A stretch of 64,000 nt of DNA, taken from positions 1,364,001-1,428,000 of the forward strand of contig NC_014414.1 in the NCBI RefSeq assembly GCF_000152825.2, given 5' to 3'. The stretch is from Parvularcula bermudensis HTCC2503 (GTDB taxonomy: Bacteria; Pseudomonadota; Alphaproteobacteria; Caulobacterales; Parvularculaceae). A program made the position numbers and the translations under genes. Below, piece by piece: positions 29,201-38,139 of this stretch; the first letter of the stretch is position 1, and the number at the start of each line of letters is the position of its first letter. Under the pieces are notes generated by a model. That model ran no database searches. It saw only the letters and a program-made list of their open reading frames with translations, and was not told where the DNA came from.

Positions 29201-30445
29201 ATGAAGTATATGCTCACCTCGGGACTGGCGGCGGTTGCCGCATTTTCAACCCCTGCCCAAGCTTCGGGCCTTATCGATATTGACCAAGCGATAATGATAT
29301 ATCGGGTCTACCTTCCCGAAGGAGCGGTCGATGACGTTCAGCTCCCAACCCTTACGGTTCATTACGAAAATGGCCGCAAGGCGAATACGATCAAGCCGTG
29401 CAAGGATGTAGATAAAGTCCTGAAGAACGTCGGTTGTGCCTGGCAGATCGTTGTCAATCCGGAACTGACCGACAGTCGGGCGAACATTGCCCTGCCGGAC
29501 CTCTCCTCGATCTATTGGGCGACGCGGATACCCACGGGGTCCATCGATCGGATTACCGTGTCGGGGGAGTATCCTGCCGCTCGGTATATGTCGTTTGGGA
29601 TCTACGACCAGACCTTTACTCCTTTTACGGTGCACGGAGAAACTTCATTTCTCGCGGATTTCCAGATTGCGCCCGATGAAGGCAGTGAAAATCCGTGGCA
29701 AACCGGCGGCGAGGCCGGGGGAAGTTTCACCATCACAATCAATCATGCCGAAAAAGGCCTTGGACAAAATACGCTTCCTATGCCCCCCGACAATCTTGAG
29801 GGGGGGCTGGAATTTCCCCTCATGCCCCGTCCTTGTGAAGACGATTGTCCTCCCCTCAAAGCCTTCAGCCGGCCAAGCAATACGGCTGGGTTCTTTCCCA
29901 ATCTCGACAACGCGTATCTTCTTGCGCTCTATGACCCCCAACCTGACGAAGTTCTCGTGATGACGGGGCAGGCACCTGCGAGGGGGAACGAGGAGACAAA
30001 GCGTGAGCCTCAAATCTGGCCGCCGGAGACTCCTGCCGTTCGCTATTGGTCGCTATGCAATACGATTTATCGTTTGCCCTATCCTGCGGTATTGAAGCCG
30101 AAAAATATGAAGACCAAGGCAGAGGCCTGCATTGCGGATTATAAGATCCCGCAAGATGAAGATGGTCAGTATCGGATCGTGATTGGGGCATTAGATCAAA
30201 TGCCTGAGGATTTCGACTTCTCCGAAGCTGCCTGGGTCATGAGCTCTCCGACGGAGCCGAAAACGCGGCACGCCTTATTGTTCAGGAACATGCTCCCATC
30301 GGATTGGGATTATTCCATCCAGGATGTTCCAAGTGATGATAATCCGCAATCGGCAAAAGACATCATGGGCCCTTACTACCCAACCTTGACGCCATGCGCC
30401 GTCAGCACCCTTGCTGCCGAAGGGGTCGAAGGCTGCCTCAAATAA
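29201..30445 (+). CDS. Secreted protein of unknown function
   Basis: A 414-residue protein from the ATG at 29201, with AGGAG upstream and a clear signal peptide (MKYMLTSGLAAVAAFSTPAQ, cut after QAS). The mature part looks like a mainly beta-structured globular domain: IMIYRVYLPEGA, PAARYMSFGIYDQTFTPF, SFTITINHAEKGLG, and paired cysteines in KPCKDV, GCAWQ, RPCEDDC, SLCNTIYR, EACIADY, TPCAV and GCLK, which suggest several disulphides. The ARYMSFGIYD phrase recalls periplasmic DUF1214-like proteins, but I cannot assign the family. It is transcribed alone behind an AT-rich promoter region with a palindrome. Confidence 0.65.
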   Translation: MKYMLTSGLAAVAAFSTPAQASGLIDIDQAIMIYRVYLPEGAVDDVQLPTLTVHYENGRKANTIKPCKDVDKVLKNVGCAWQIVVNPELTDSRANIALPDLSSIYWATRIPTGSIDRITVSGEYPAARYMSFGIYDQTFTPFTVHGETSFLADFQIAPDEGSENPWQTGGEAGGSFTITINHAEKGLGQNTLPMPPDNLEGGLEFPLMPRPCEDDCPPLKAFSRPSNTAGFFPNLDNAYLLALYDPQPDEVLVMTGQAPARGNEETKREPQIWPPETPAVRYWSLCNTIYRLPYPAVLKPKNMKTKAEACIADYKIPQDEDGQYRIVIGALDQMPEDFDFSEAAWVMSSPTEPKTRHALLFRNMLPSDWDYSIQDVPSDDNPQSAKDIMGPYYPTLTPCAVSTLAAEGVEGCLK

Positions 30446-30476
30446 CAGCCCTCCATGAATATCGGCGTCATCGACG

Positions 30477-31130
30477 CTAAAAGGGGAGGGGGGCTGTATA
30501 TGTCACCCTCCCCTTATTCGTGGGGTGGGTCAGGCTGAGGTGCAGGGCGTGAAGGTGTAGCCGATTGGCGGCCGCGCGTGCTTCTCCCTCCGCATACCAC
30601 TCATCGCCGAGTATGGGGTGACCTAGTTCTCGGCAGTGAATGCGCAATTGGTGAGAGCGCCCCGTTACGGGGCGAAGCTCGAGTCGCGTCTGCTTCGGTG
30701 AGCGTGTGATAACCCGCCAATGGGTCAAGGCCGGTCGCCCTCGCTCGTGACAGACCATTTGCAGTGGGCGATTTGGCCAATCTGTACGCAGAGGAAGGTC
30801 GATCGTCCCTTCGTCTTCGGAGACGCATCCCCAGACATCGGCGATATAGCGTTTTTCAGTCAGCCGATGTTCAAATTGCTGCCCCAGATCGGCGAGAGCC
30901 TGCTTGCCACGGGCGAAAACGATTACACCGCTTGTCGCCATATCAAGTCGATGCGCGACATAGGCGTCTGGAAATCTATCGACGACCCGCGTTTCAAGAC
31001 TATCACGACTGATGTTTCCGGGAACGGAGAGAAGACCTGCGGGCTTGTCCAGAACGATGAGAGCATGATCTTCGTACAAGACGGTCAGCCACGGGGTCGT
31101 CGGCGGGTGATAGGGGGGCGGGGGTCTCAC
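30477..31130 (-). CDS. RluA-family pseudouridine synthase
   Basis: A 217-residue enzyme with the RluA catalytic block HRLDMATSGV, where Asp63 is the nucleophile, preceded by LYEDHALIVLDKPAGLLSVP and followed by KRYIADVWG, ELRPVTGRSHQLRIHC and GHPILGDEWY. No S4 domain is present, and the length matches E. coli RluA (219), which modifies 23S rRNA U746 and tRNA U32; the exact target here is inference. Its ATG overlaps the stop of the helicase gene by four bases, so the two are co-transcribed. Confidence 0.9.
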   Translation of the reverse strand: MRPPPPYHPPTTPWLTVLYEDHALIVLDKPAGLLSVPGNISRDSLETRVVDRFPDAYVAHRLDMATSGVIVFARGKQALADLGQQFEHRLTEKRYIADVWGCVSEDEGTIDLPLRTDWPNRPLQMVCHERGRPALTHWRVITRSPKQTRLELRPVTGRSHQLRIHCRELGHPILGDEWYAEGEARAAANRLHLHALHLSLTHPTNKGRVTYTAPLPF

Positions 31131-32230
31131 CGTACAATGGTCAGGCGTTCAGCCGCCCTCGTCACACCGGTGTAAAGCCATTTGAGACGATCCTCCCGGA
31201 AGGCATAGCTCTCATCGAACAGCACGACATCGTCCCATTGCGACCCTTGGGCCTTGTGAACAGTGAGTGCGTAGCCGAAATCGAATTCGTCTGAATTACG
31301 TCGCTTGGGCCACGGAATATCTGCGGGATTGCCTGAAAAGAAGTCGGGTAGGATCTGTACCCGCGCTGACCGCCCGCCGTCTTCTGGGGTGAGGTCGAGC
31401 CGAAGCTTCCCTCTTTTCCGGCCATGACGGGCCTTCACGGTCCACATCCCGCCATTCAGCAGGCCCTTTTGCTTATTGTTGCGGAGGCAGACCAGGCGTT
31501 CACCAACCCAGGGCTCATCGCCGTCAAACCCATGAATTTCACGAAGGCGCTGATTATAGCGGGCGCGGGTTCGGTTCAGCCCAACGAGTATTTGATCCGC
31601 CGTCGTCACAGCCTCCGGGTCGAGATCCCGCTTACTGAGGATTCGGGCGGCGCCGTAATCGCCCTCGCCGGGTAGATCGCCGTCGCGAATTTGCATTGAG
31701 AGCTGGATGATGGGGTTATCCGCCGCCTGTCGATGGACTTCGGTCAACATGATATCCGGGGAGGCTTCGGTGAAATATCCGCCACCCTTTACGGGGGGGA
31801 GTTGGGCCGGATCCCCGAGGACCAGGACGGGTACGCCGAAGGAGAGGAGGTCACGCCCCAGATCCTCATCCACCATGGAACATTCATCGATAATAATTAG
31901 CGCCGCCTCCGATGCGGGCGCGTCGCGACGAATCGTGAATTGCGGTCCCTCATCCCCAGGATCGTCCTCATCGCCCTTTGCGGGACGATAGATGAGCGAA
32001 TGGATCGTTTGTGCCCCCTCACAGCCTTTTTGACGCAGCACATGGGCGGCTTTTCCCGTGAATGCCCCGAAGAGCACTTCGCCGTCGATATCCTCCGCAA
32101 GATGACGAGCCAAGGTCGTTTTTCCCGTCCCGGCATAGCCAAAGAGGCGGAACACCTGGGATTCGCGCCGTCCCCGAAGCCATCGGCGGGCAGCTTTCAG
32201 CGCGTCATCCTGTTCGCGTGACCATTTCAT
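31127..32230 (-). CDS. RecD-like/Dda-type DNA helicase
   Basis: A 367-residue SF1B helicase. Walker A is GYAGTGKTT (31–39). The DEAD-like motif is IIIDECSMVDE, motif III is VLGDPAQLPPV, and the C-terminal part has ALTVHKAQGSQWDDVVLF and LYTGVTRAAERLTIV. It lacks the long N-terminal RecD2 region and therefore resembles phage Dda or stand-alone AAA ATP-dependent exonuclease-like helicases that unwind 5' to 3'. It forms an overlapping pair with the RluA gene. Confidence 0.88.
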   Translation of the reverse strand: MKWSREQDDALKAARRWLRGRRESQVFRLFGYAGTGKTTLARHLAEDIDGEVLFGAFTGKAAHVLRQKGCEGAQTIHSLIYRPAKGDEDDPGDEGPQFTIRRDAPASEAALIIIDECSMVDEDLGRDLLSFGVPVLVLGDPAQLPPVKGGGYFTEASPDIMLTEVHRQAADNPIIQLSMQIRDGDLPGEGDYGAARILSKRDLDPEAVTTADQILVGLNRTRARYNQRLREIHGFDGDEPWVGERLVCLRNNKQKGLLNGGMWTVKARHGRKRGKLRLDLTPEDGGRSARVQILPDFFSGNPADIPWPKRRNSDEFDFGYALTVHKAQGSQWDDVVLFDESYAFREDRLKWLYTGVTRAAERLTIVR

Positions 32231-32266
32231 GGCCGTGTTTGAGCGGACATTGAGGGCAAGGGCAAT

Positions 32267-33418
32267 TCACCCTTTCGGGGTCTCTTCCTCGATGTCCTCC
32301 TCAAGGAAGGGATAATCGATATATCTTTCTTCGCCGCCGCCATAGAACGTGTCCTGATTCCAGTCGTTCAGGGCCGCGCCGAGCGCAAGTCGTTTCGGGA
32401 GATCGGGATTGGCGATAAAGAGCTTGCCGAAGGTGACCGCATCACACCGCTCTTTGGCGATCCATCTCGCCGCTTCTTCGGCGTCGAAATTGCCATTGGC
32501 GATATAAGGACCGTCGAACCCTGACGATATCCGGCCAAGGGTTTCGAGATCCGTGTCGGGAACATCTCCGCCGAACCTTTCGAGGAAATGGCAATAGGCG
32601 AGACCGTAGGGATTGAGCAGCGCCACCGCCTCGCTGAAGGTCGTCTCCGGATCGCTGTCCGAGATATCGTTGAACGTCCCGAGCGGTGAAAGCCTGATCC
32701 CCGTCCTGTCTGCGCCGATGGCGGCAGTGACGCCGTCCAGGACCTCTCGCAGGAAGCGCAATCGGTTCTCCACCGAGCCGCCATAGGCGTCCTCCCGCTT
32801 ATTGGATTTGTCGCGGATGAACTGATCGAGCAGATAGCCGTTGGCGGCATGCACCTCGACCCCGTCAAAACCGGCGGCGAGGGCTTGCTTGGCAGCATGG
32901 GCGTAATCGTCGACGGTGCGCTTTATATCGTCCGTCGTCATCGCTTTTGGTTCGGAGGTGGGCTCGAACCCATTTGGGGTAAAGGTCTGTGCGTCCGCCG
33001 CAATGGCGGAGGGGGCATGGGGCTGCGCCCCGTCTGGCAATAGACTGGTATGGCTGATCCGTCCGACATGCCAGAGCTGGCAGATGATGCGGCCGCCTTT
33101 TTCATGAACGGCGTCGGTGACAGCCTTCCATCCCTCGACATGACGGTCTTCGTAGATGCCCGGCGTATCGATATACCCCTTGCCCATGGGGGAGATTTGG
33201 GTCGCTTCGCTGATGATCAGCCCAGCACTCGCCCGCTGGCTGTAATAGGTGGCGGCCATTTCCTTTGGCGTCCCGTCGGCATGGGCACGATTGCGCGTCA
33301 ACGGCGCCATCAAAATACGGTTTGGCAGCTCAAGCTGCCCCAGTTTCAGCGGCTCGAACAGCGGCTTGAGTTCCTGCTGCTTAGGGGTAGCAGCGCCCAC
33401 ACTTCCGGACATGCTCAT
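32267..33418 (-). CDS. Old Yellow Enzyme family alkene reductase
   Basis: A 383-residue FMN enzyme that reduces activated C=C bonds with NAD(P)H. The ATG at 33418 follows GGAAGG seven bases upstream; the reading frame continues further upstream without family sequence. Typical phrases are LPNRILMAPLTRNRA, QLWHVGRISH, the substrate-binding His/Asn pair in VEVHAANGYLLDQFI, and AYGGSVENRLRFL. The active-site tyrosine lies in HAANGYL. The nearest known group is NemA/XenA-like N-ethylmaleimide reductases, often induced by electrophiles. A PfpI/DJ-1 protein is divergently encoded next to it, which fits electrophile detoxification. Confidence 0.92.
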   Translation of the reverse strand: MSMSGSVGAATPKQQELKPLFEPLKLGQLELPNRILMAPLTRNRAHADGTPKEMAATYYSQRASAGLIISEATQISPMGKGYIDTPGIYEDRHVEGWKAVTDAVHEKGGRIICQLWHVGRISHTSLLPDGAQPHAPSAIAADAQTFTPNGFEPTSEPKAMTTDDIKRTVDDYAHAAKQALAAGFDGVEVHAANGYLLDQFIRDKSNKREDAYGGSVENRLRFLREVLDGVTAAIGADRTGIRLSPLGTFNDISDSDPETTFSEAVALLNPYGLAYCHFLERFGGDVPDTDLETLGRISSGFDGPYIANGNFDAEEAARWIAKERCDAVTFGKLFIANPDLPKRLALGAALNDWNQDTFYGGGEERYIDYPFLEEDIEEETPKG

Positions 33419-33577
33419 CGGTTGACCTTCCCATCTATAGTGCTGGTTGGAGAAGTGGGGTGTTCCTGCCGCGCTTCTAGGGGGCGTCTGACATTTCCCT
33501 GACTTTATGCCGTGCCGGGGAACGCGCCGCATCACTGGCCGTTGACTCTTTATCGGATACCAAAAGGAGATCCATCC

Positions 33578-34144
33578 ATGACATCGATCGAGGGAAAAAC
33601 CGTCGCGATCCTCGCCACAAACGGTTTTGAACAATCCGAGCTGTTTGTGCCGAAGCAGCGGCTCGAAGAAGCCGGCGCCACCGTCCACATCATCTCCCCC
33701 GAAACGGGTGAGATCAAAGCGTGGGATGAAGACGATTGGGGGGACACCATCGCGGTCGACCGGCCCCTGGGCGACGCGAAGGTGGCTCACTACGATGCGC
33801 TGGTCCTGCCGGGTGGGCAGATCAATCCCGACCTTCTTCGGGTCAATGACGACGCCGTGACCTTCGTGCGGGATTTCTTCAATTCCAAGAAGCCGCTCGC
33901 CGCGATTTGCCACGCCCCCTGGCTGCTGATCGAGGCAGAGGTCGTCAAAGGGCGTTCATTGACGTCGTATCATTCAATCGCCACCGATGTGAAAAATGCG
34001 GGAGGTCTGTGGACGGATGAAGCTGTTGTTGTCCACGAAGCGCTGATTACCAGCCGCAATCCGGGCGACCTCGACGCCTTTTGCGACAAAATCATCGAAG
34101 AGATTAAAGAAGGTCGTCATCCGGATCGCAAAAAGGCGGCCTAA
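33578..34144 (+). CDS. PfpI/DJ-1 family protein (type 1 glutamine amidotransferase-like)
   Basis: A 188-residue protein from the ATG at 33578 with AAGGAG nine bases upstream. The nucleophile elbow is ICHAPW with Cys111 and His112, and Glu21 in GFEQSELFVP is the conserved acid that polarises the cysteine. VLPGGQINPDLLR and SLTSYHSI are family blocks. Such proteins (YhbO/PfpI) are described as stress-induced, with protease or glyoxal-protein deglycase activity claimed. Divergent from the Old Yellow Enzyme. A terminator follows. Confidence 0.9.
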   Translation: MTSIEGKTVAILATNGFEQSELFVPKQRLEEAGATVHIISPETGEIKAWDEDDWGDTIAVDRPLGDAKVAHYDALVLPGGQINPDLLRVNDDAVTFVRDFFNSKKPLAAICHAPWLLIEAEVVKGRSLTSYHSIATDVKNAGGLWTDEAVVVHEALITSRNPGDLDAFCDKIIEEIKEGRHPDRKKAA

Positions 34145-34178
34145 AGGCGGTGGCGTGAGATCACGATACCGACATATT

Positions 34179-34204
34179 GGGGGCGCTGCGGTGCCCCCTT
34201 TTTT
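34179..34204 (+). terminator. Intrinsic terminator after the PfpI gene
   Basis: GGGGGC (34179–34184) and GCCCCC (34193–34198) pair around an eight-base loop and run into six T. The last two T overlap the stop of the convergent exonuclease gene. Confidence 0.85.
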
Positions 34205-35024
34205 ATGTTTCCCCGCCTTCGGTCTCTTTGGGGCCGATCGATATCCAGACCGGTACGTGATCTGACGGTTTAGCGTCTTGGTTGCCAAGGGCAGGGTCGC
34301 GGACCTGGCGATCGACATCCCCGCCGGTCAGGCGGTCGGCCGCTTGGGGGGAGAGGAGGCAATGATCGATGCGCAAGCCATGATCCTTGTCCCACGCCCC
34401 GCGTTGATAGTCCCAGAATGTGTAGAAGGGGGCGTCTTTGACCTGCGCTAGGGCATCGACATACCCCAAATTGAGGAGGCGGCGGAACGCTTTGCGGGTC
34501 TCAAGGCGAAAGAGGGCGTCCTCGGTCCAGCGGTCGGGGGCATAAACCCCCGAGGGGTCGGGGATGACATTATAATCCCCAAGGAGGCACACCGCTTCCT
34601 CTTGCGCCAGGAGGTCCCGTGCATGATCCTCAAAGGCGGCCATCCAGGCGAGTTTATAGTCGTATTTCGGACCGGGGGCGGGGTTGCCATTTGGCAAATA
34701 GAGCCCCCCCACACGGACCGGCGCCCCCTGATCGTGAGGAATGAGCGCCTCGATATATCGCGCATTGTCGTCGTCGAAACCGGGCACCCCCCGCAGGACA
34801 TCTTCGGGCGGTGTCTTTGAGAGCAACGCGACGCCATTATAGGTTTTCTGCCCGAAGACTTCGACGTGATAGCCGCGATCTTCGAAGGGGGCCGCAGGAA
34901 AGGCGTCGGTGACGCATTTGATTTCCTGCAGGACCGTCACGTCGGGCTGGCGGTCGTCAAACCATTCAAGAATGCGCGGCAGGCGCGCTTTGATCGAATT
35001 CACATTGAAGCTGGAAATGATCAC
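34203..35024 (-). CDS. xthA: Exodeoxyribonuclease III
   Basis: A 273-residue AP endonuclease/3' exonuclease for base-excision repair. Metal and catalytic residues of the EEP fold are visible: Asn7 (SFNVNSIKAR), Glu34 (LQEIK), the LYLPNGNP and LGDYNVIPDP blocks, LRIDHCLLSP with the catalytic Asp, and the final SDHVPVW with Asp-His. The length matches E. coli XthA (268). It lies next to, but not overlapping, the MAPEG gene on the same strand (53-base gap). Confidence 0.94.
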   Translation of the reverse strand: MIISSFNVNSIKARLPRILEWFDDRQPDVTVLQEIKCVTDAFPAAPFEDRGYHVEVFGQKTYNGVALLSKTPPEDVLRGVPGFDDDNARYIEALIPHDQGAPVRVGGLYLPNGNPAPGPKYDYKLAWMAAFEDHARDLLAQEEAVCLLGDYNVIPDPSGVYAPDRWTEDALFRLETRKAFRRLLNLGYVDALAQVKDAPFYTFWDYQRGAWDKDHGLRIDHCLLSPQAADRLTGGDVDRQVRDPALGNQDAKPSDHVPVWISIGPKETEGGET

Positions 35025-35077
35025 GAGGCCGCTCCGTCAGGGGGCAAGAAAGCCGGAGTGGGCATTGGCGATACCCG

Positions 35078-35503
35078 TTAGCCCGAAATCAGCGGACTTT
35101 CGCCGATTGCCCCCGCAAGGCGGACGAACAAGGCAATCACGGTGAGCACGCTCACCGCAAACGCGGAAAATCGGATGAGAACGACATTGATCGTCGTATG
35201 AATAAGGGTGTGCGCAATCCGGGCGATGACGAAAATCCAAGGCAGGATCCCTGCCGCCTCGGACACGCCGAATAACAGATACAATCCGCAAGCCAGGTAA
35301 AAAAGGACCGGCAGCTCGAATTGATTGGAGAAATTCGCCGCCACTTTTTTCGTCCGCTCAGGATAAACGGAGGTGTCGGTCTTGCTTCGGACCAGAAGAG
35401 ATCGATCGTTCACAACATCATAAAGACGATGAACGCCCAACAATAGGAGAACGCTGATTGAGAGGCCAACCTGCCAAAAAACGGGGACGAGCACATTTTC
35501 CAT
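35078..35503 (-). CDS. MAPEG family membrane protein
   Basis: A 141-residue protein with four hydrophobic helices (about residues 5–24, 61–80, 83–101 and 108–131). It carries the MAPEG-type phrases NFSNQFELPVLFYLACG and ARIAHTLIHTTINVVLIR. Eukaryotic members are membrane glutathione S-transferases or eicosanoid enzymes; bacterial members are mostly uncharacterised. It follows ErpA on the minus strand after a short gap. Confidence 0.85.
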   Translation of the reverse strand: MENVLVPVFWQVGLSISVLLLLGVHRLYDVVNDRSLLVRSKTDTSVYPERTKKVAANFSNQFELPVLFYLACGLYLLFGVSEAAGILPWIFVIARIAHTLIHTTINVVLIRFSAFAVSVLTVIALFVRLAGAIGESPLISG

Positions 35504-35572
35504 GCGCCCTCTTACCGAAGGTCGACATCAGAACAACACTTATCTCAACGGGGGGACGCGGCTGATCGTCTA

Positions 35573-35917
35573 CTAGATCGAAAAGCTCGTGCCGCAGCCG
35601 CAATTTGCCGTGGCGAGGGGATTATCGATTTTGAAAGCGGCGCCGATCAATTCCTCAGCATAGTCAATCACGGCACCGGGCATATATTCCTGGCTGATCT
35701 TATCGATCAACACGGTGGCGCCCGCCTTTTCGAGGACGAGGTCGTCCCCCTCCGCTTTGTCTGTGATTTGGAAGTCGTATTGGAAGCCTGAGCAGCCGCC
35801 CCCAAGAACGGCGATGCGCAGCATGGCGCCCTCAGCTTCCTTGGCGAGGATCGTAGCGATCCTGCTCGCAGCGCGATCAGTGAGAACGATTTGCGGCATG
35901 TCGGTTCCATCGGCCAT
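35573..35917 (-). CDS. erpA: Iron-sulfur cluster insertion protein ErpA
   Basis: An A-type carrier of 114 residues, the same length as E. coli ErpA. The three Fe-S-binding cysteines are in GGGCSGFQYDF and the C-terminal NCGCGTSF (C-x-C). ISQEYMPGAVIDYAEELIGA is typical. Several in-frame Met codons exist (35920, 35917, 35899); 35917 gives the family length, and no start has a strong ribosome site. It delivers clusters to apo-proteins in the cytoplasm. It is divergent from the dGTPase gene, as in many alphaproteobacteria. Confidence 0.93.
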   Translation of the reverse strand: MADGTDMPQIVLTDRAASRIATILAKEAEGAMLRIAVLGGGCSGFQYDFQITDKAEGDDLVLEKAGATVLIDKISQEYMPGAVIDYAEELIGAAFKIDNPLATANCGCGTSFSI

Positions 35918-36016
35918 CATTCTTATTTGGGCCTTCGCTCCGGGTCTGAAAAGCCCCACTCGACAGGCAATGGCGTTCCGCGCCAATGAAATGAGGAGTC
36001 AAAGGCCCCATCGTTC

Positions 36017-37225
36017 ATGCCCTTAGCCTATCCAGCGCCCCTCGCCCCCTATGCCACGCGCGCCGATCGGACCCGCGGCCGATTGCATGAGGAGACCGAA
36101 AGCCCCACACGCACGCCGTTCCAGCGCGATCGTGACCGGGTCATCCATGCTGTGGCGTTTCGTCGGCTCAAGCATAAAACCCAGGTTTTTGTGGCCCATG
36201 AGGGCGACCATTACAGGACTCGCCTGACCCACTCCCTTGAGGTGAGCCAGATCGCCCGCTCCCTCTGCCGACGATTGCGTCTCGATGAGGATCTGGGGGA
36301 GGTCGTCGCCCTCGCCCATGATCTCGGCCACCCGCCTTTCGGTCATACGGGAGAAGACGCCCTCGACGAAGCAATGGCCCCCTATGACGGCTTCGATCAC
36401 AATGCCCAAACCCTGAGGGTCCTCACGAAATTGGAGCGTCCGAAGGGAGACTATGAGGGCCTTAATTTAACCTGGGAAACCCTCGAGGGGACGGTGAAGC
36501 ACAATGGCCCCCTGATTGGCCCCCTGGCTGCCCGGGCGGATGAGGAGACACCCCTACCTGCCCTTCCGGCGGTGCTTGAGGAATACGCCAAGGGCCATGA
36601 CCTTGAACTGCACACCTATGCGGGCCTCGAAGCGCAGATCGCGGCGCTGGCCGACGATATCGCCTACAACAATCATGACAGCCAAGATGGTCTGCGGGCC
36701 GGGCTGTTCACCTTCGCCGAGGCCCTGGATGTGCCGCTTTTGGGGGAAAGGCTCTATTGGGCCCGCCAACGATGGCCCGATGCGCCCGAGGGCACACAGG
36801 TCGCAGAGGCGGTGTCCTCACTGATCGGGATCATGGTTAACGATGTCTTCTCTGAGACCTCGCGCCGGTTGACCGAGCTTGCGCCCCAATCGGCCGAGGC
36901 GATCCGCGAAGCCGACGCCCCCTTTGTCCGCTTTTCCGAGGAGCTGAGCCCGTCGATCCGAAAGCTGAGAAGTTTTCTCTTTGACCGGCTGTATCGGCAC
37001 TATCTCGTCAACAGGGCGCGCAGCCACGCAAAACGGGTGGTCAGAGACCTCTTTCACCTCTTCTTCGAAGAGCCTAATGTCTTGCCGCCGGCGTGGTTTG
37101 CCCTGCAGGAGGGTAAACCCGCCGCGAAGCGTGCCCGTGTCGTCTGCGACTATATTGCGGGCATGACGGACAGTTTCGCCCTCGAAGAGCATCGGCGGCT
37201 GTTCACGACGACGCGCTGGCTTTAA
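36017..37225 (+). CDS. dGTP triphosphohydrolase-like HD protein
   Basis: A 402-residue HD-domain enzyme. Metal ligands are His72 (RLTHSLEVSQ), His101-Asp102 (LAHDLGHPPFGHTGEDAL) and Asp213 or Asp214 (LADDIAYNNHD). The opening GRLHEETESPTRTPFQRDRD and the C-terminal VVCDYIAGMTDSFALEEH are typical of the short alphaproteobacterial dGTPase-like group, which hydrolyses dNTPs to nucleoside and triphosphate. It starts the conserved SPOR–NagZ–Scp–Tat region; argS, often placed between it and the SPOR gene, is absent here. Confidence 0.93.
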   Translation: MPLAYPAPLAPYATRADRTRGRLHEETESPTRTPFQRDRDRVIHAVAFRRLKHKTQVFVAHEGDHYRTRLTHSLEVSQIARSLCRRLRLDEDLGEVVALAHDLGHPPFGHTGEDALDEAMAPYDGFDHNAQTLRVLTKLERPKGDYEGLNLTWETLEGTVKHNGPLIGPLAARADEETPLPALPAVLEEYAKGHDLELHTYAGLEAQIAALADDIAYNNHDSQDGLRAGLFTFAEALDVPLLGERLYWARQRWPDAPEGTQVAEAVSSLIGIMVNDVFSETSRRLTELAPQSAEAIREADAPFVRFSEELSPSIRKLRSFLFDRLYRHYLVNRARSHAKRVVRDLFHLFFEEPNVLPPAWFALQEGKPAAKRARVVCDYIAGMTDSFALEEHRRLFTTTRWL

Positions 37226-37317
37226 ACGAAGTCTTAATGCGACGTTAGCGTCGCGTCCGTCTAGAATCAGCGCATACAAGGCGGAATCGCTGGCGGCACT
37301 GCGATTGGAGGAAGACG

Positions 37318-38130
37318 ATGTCCACTACGGCCCTTTCTGATGAAGGATATGACGATTTCGACGAAGGCGGTCTGTCCGGGTTCTGGGTCCTGGTGATCGC
37401 CCTCGTGATGCTTACCGCCTTTGCCGGCATCGTTTATCTCGCTTATCAAAAAGGCCGTGCCGAGGTTCGCGGCGACGGCGCCCTCCCGACGGTGACGGCG
37501 GATCCCCGCCCCCTGCGTGAGGCTGTGTCCCTTGAGCCTGCCGAGGGCGGGGCGCCGCGCGAAGTCTTTGACGAATTGAATGATGAGCGGTCCGCGATTG
37601 TGATTGCGGATGAGAACCCCTCCGAGGATGCGCTCAACGGCTATTCTTCGTCGGGGCCCACAGGGGCGTCAACCACGGCCGCTGGGGCCGCCCCCCAGGC
37701 TCAGCCCCAGGCTCAGCCGACGACACCGACCCAAAATGTGGCGAGTGCCGACCCATCACCCCGGGCGCCGAGCCCGGCGCCGGCACGGTCCGCTGCCCCC
37801 ACGCGTGAGGCGACCCCGACCCCCGCGCCCGCCACCCGTCCAAGCACGTCGTCGACCTCCTCCTCGTCTCCGGCGGCGGCCACGGGCCCCTGGGCCGTTC
37901 AGGTCGGCGCCTTTGGCTCCCGCGATGAAGCGATGGAGGTCTATGGCCGGTTGTCACGCCAGATCGGGAGTTTGGTGGCCAATCAAAGCCCTGATATCAA
38001 TGTCGCCGTGGTCAATGGCACGACCTATTACCGCCTCCTTCTTGGGGGGTTTGCCTCCAAAGGGGCGGCCGATGTCTATTGCCGCGACTTGTCCGCCAAA
38101 GGGCAGGACTGCTTCACGCGGAAGCGCTAA
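37318..38130 (+). CDS. SPOR-domain membrane protein
   Basis: A 270-residue inner-membrane protein. It has a short cytoplasmic N-terminus, one membrane helix (about 21–43, WVLVIALVMLTAFAGIVYLA), a long low-complexity periplasmic linker rich in Pro, Ala, Ser and Thr, and a C-terminal SPOR domain (about 193–270: WAVQVGAFGSRDEAMEVYGR, YYRLLLGGFASKGAADVYC). SPOR domains bind denuded septal peptidoglycan, so a role in division or envelope remodelling is likely. It precedes the peptidoglycan-recycling enzyme NagZ by nine bases. Confidence 0.9.
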   Translation: MSTTALSDEGYDDFDEGGLSGFWVLVIALVMLTAFAGIVYLAYQKGRAEVRGDGALPTVTADPRPLREAVSLEPAEGGAPREVFDELNDERSAIVIADENPSEDALNGYSSSGPTGASTTAAGAAPQAQPQAQPTTPTQNVASADPSPRAPSPAPARSAAPTREATPTPAPATRPSTSSTSSSSPAAATGPWAVQVGAFGSRDEAMEVYGRLSRQIGSLVANQSPDINVAVVNGTTYYRLLLGGFASKGAADVYCRDLSAKGQDCFTRKR

Positions 38131-38139
38131 GAGGCGCCC

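Noticed and set aside
37222-37237. TTAA-N8-TTAA resembling a CtrA site before the SPOR gene
   Set aside because: The CtrA consensus needs a seven-base spacer; here it is eight, and the first half overlaps the dGTPase stop.
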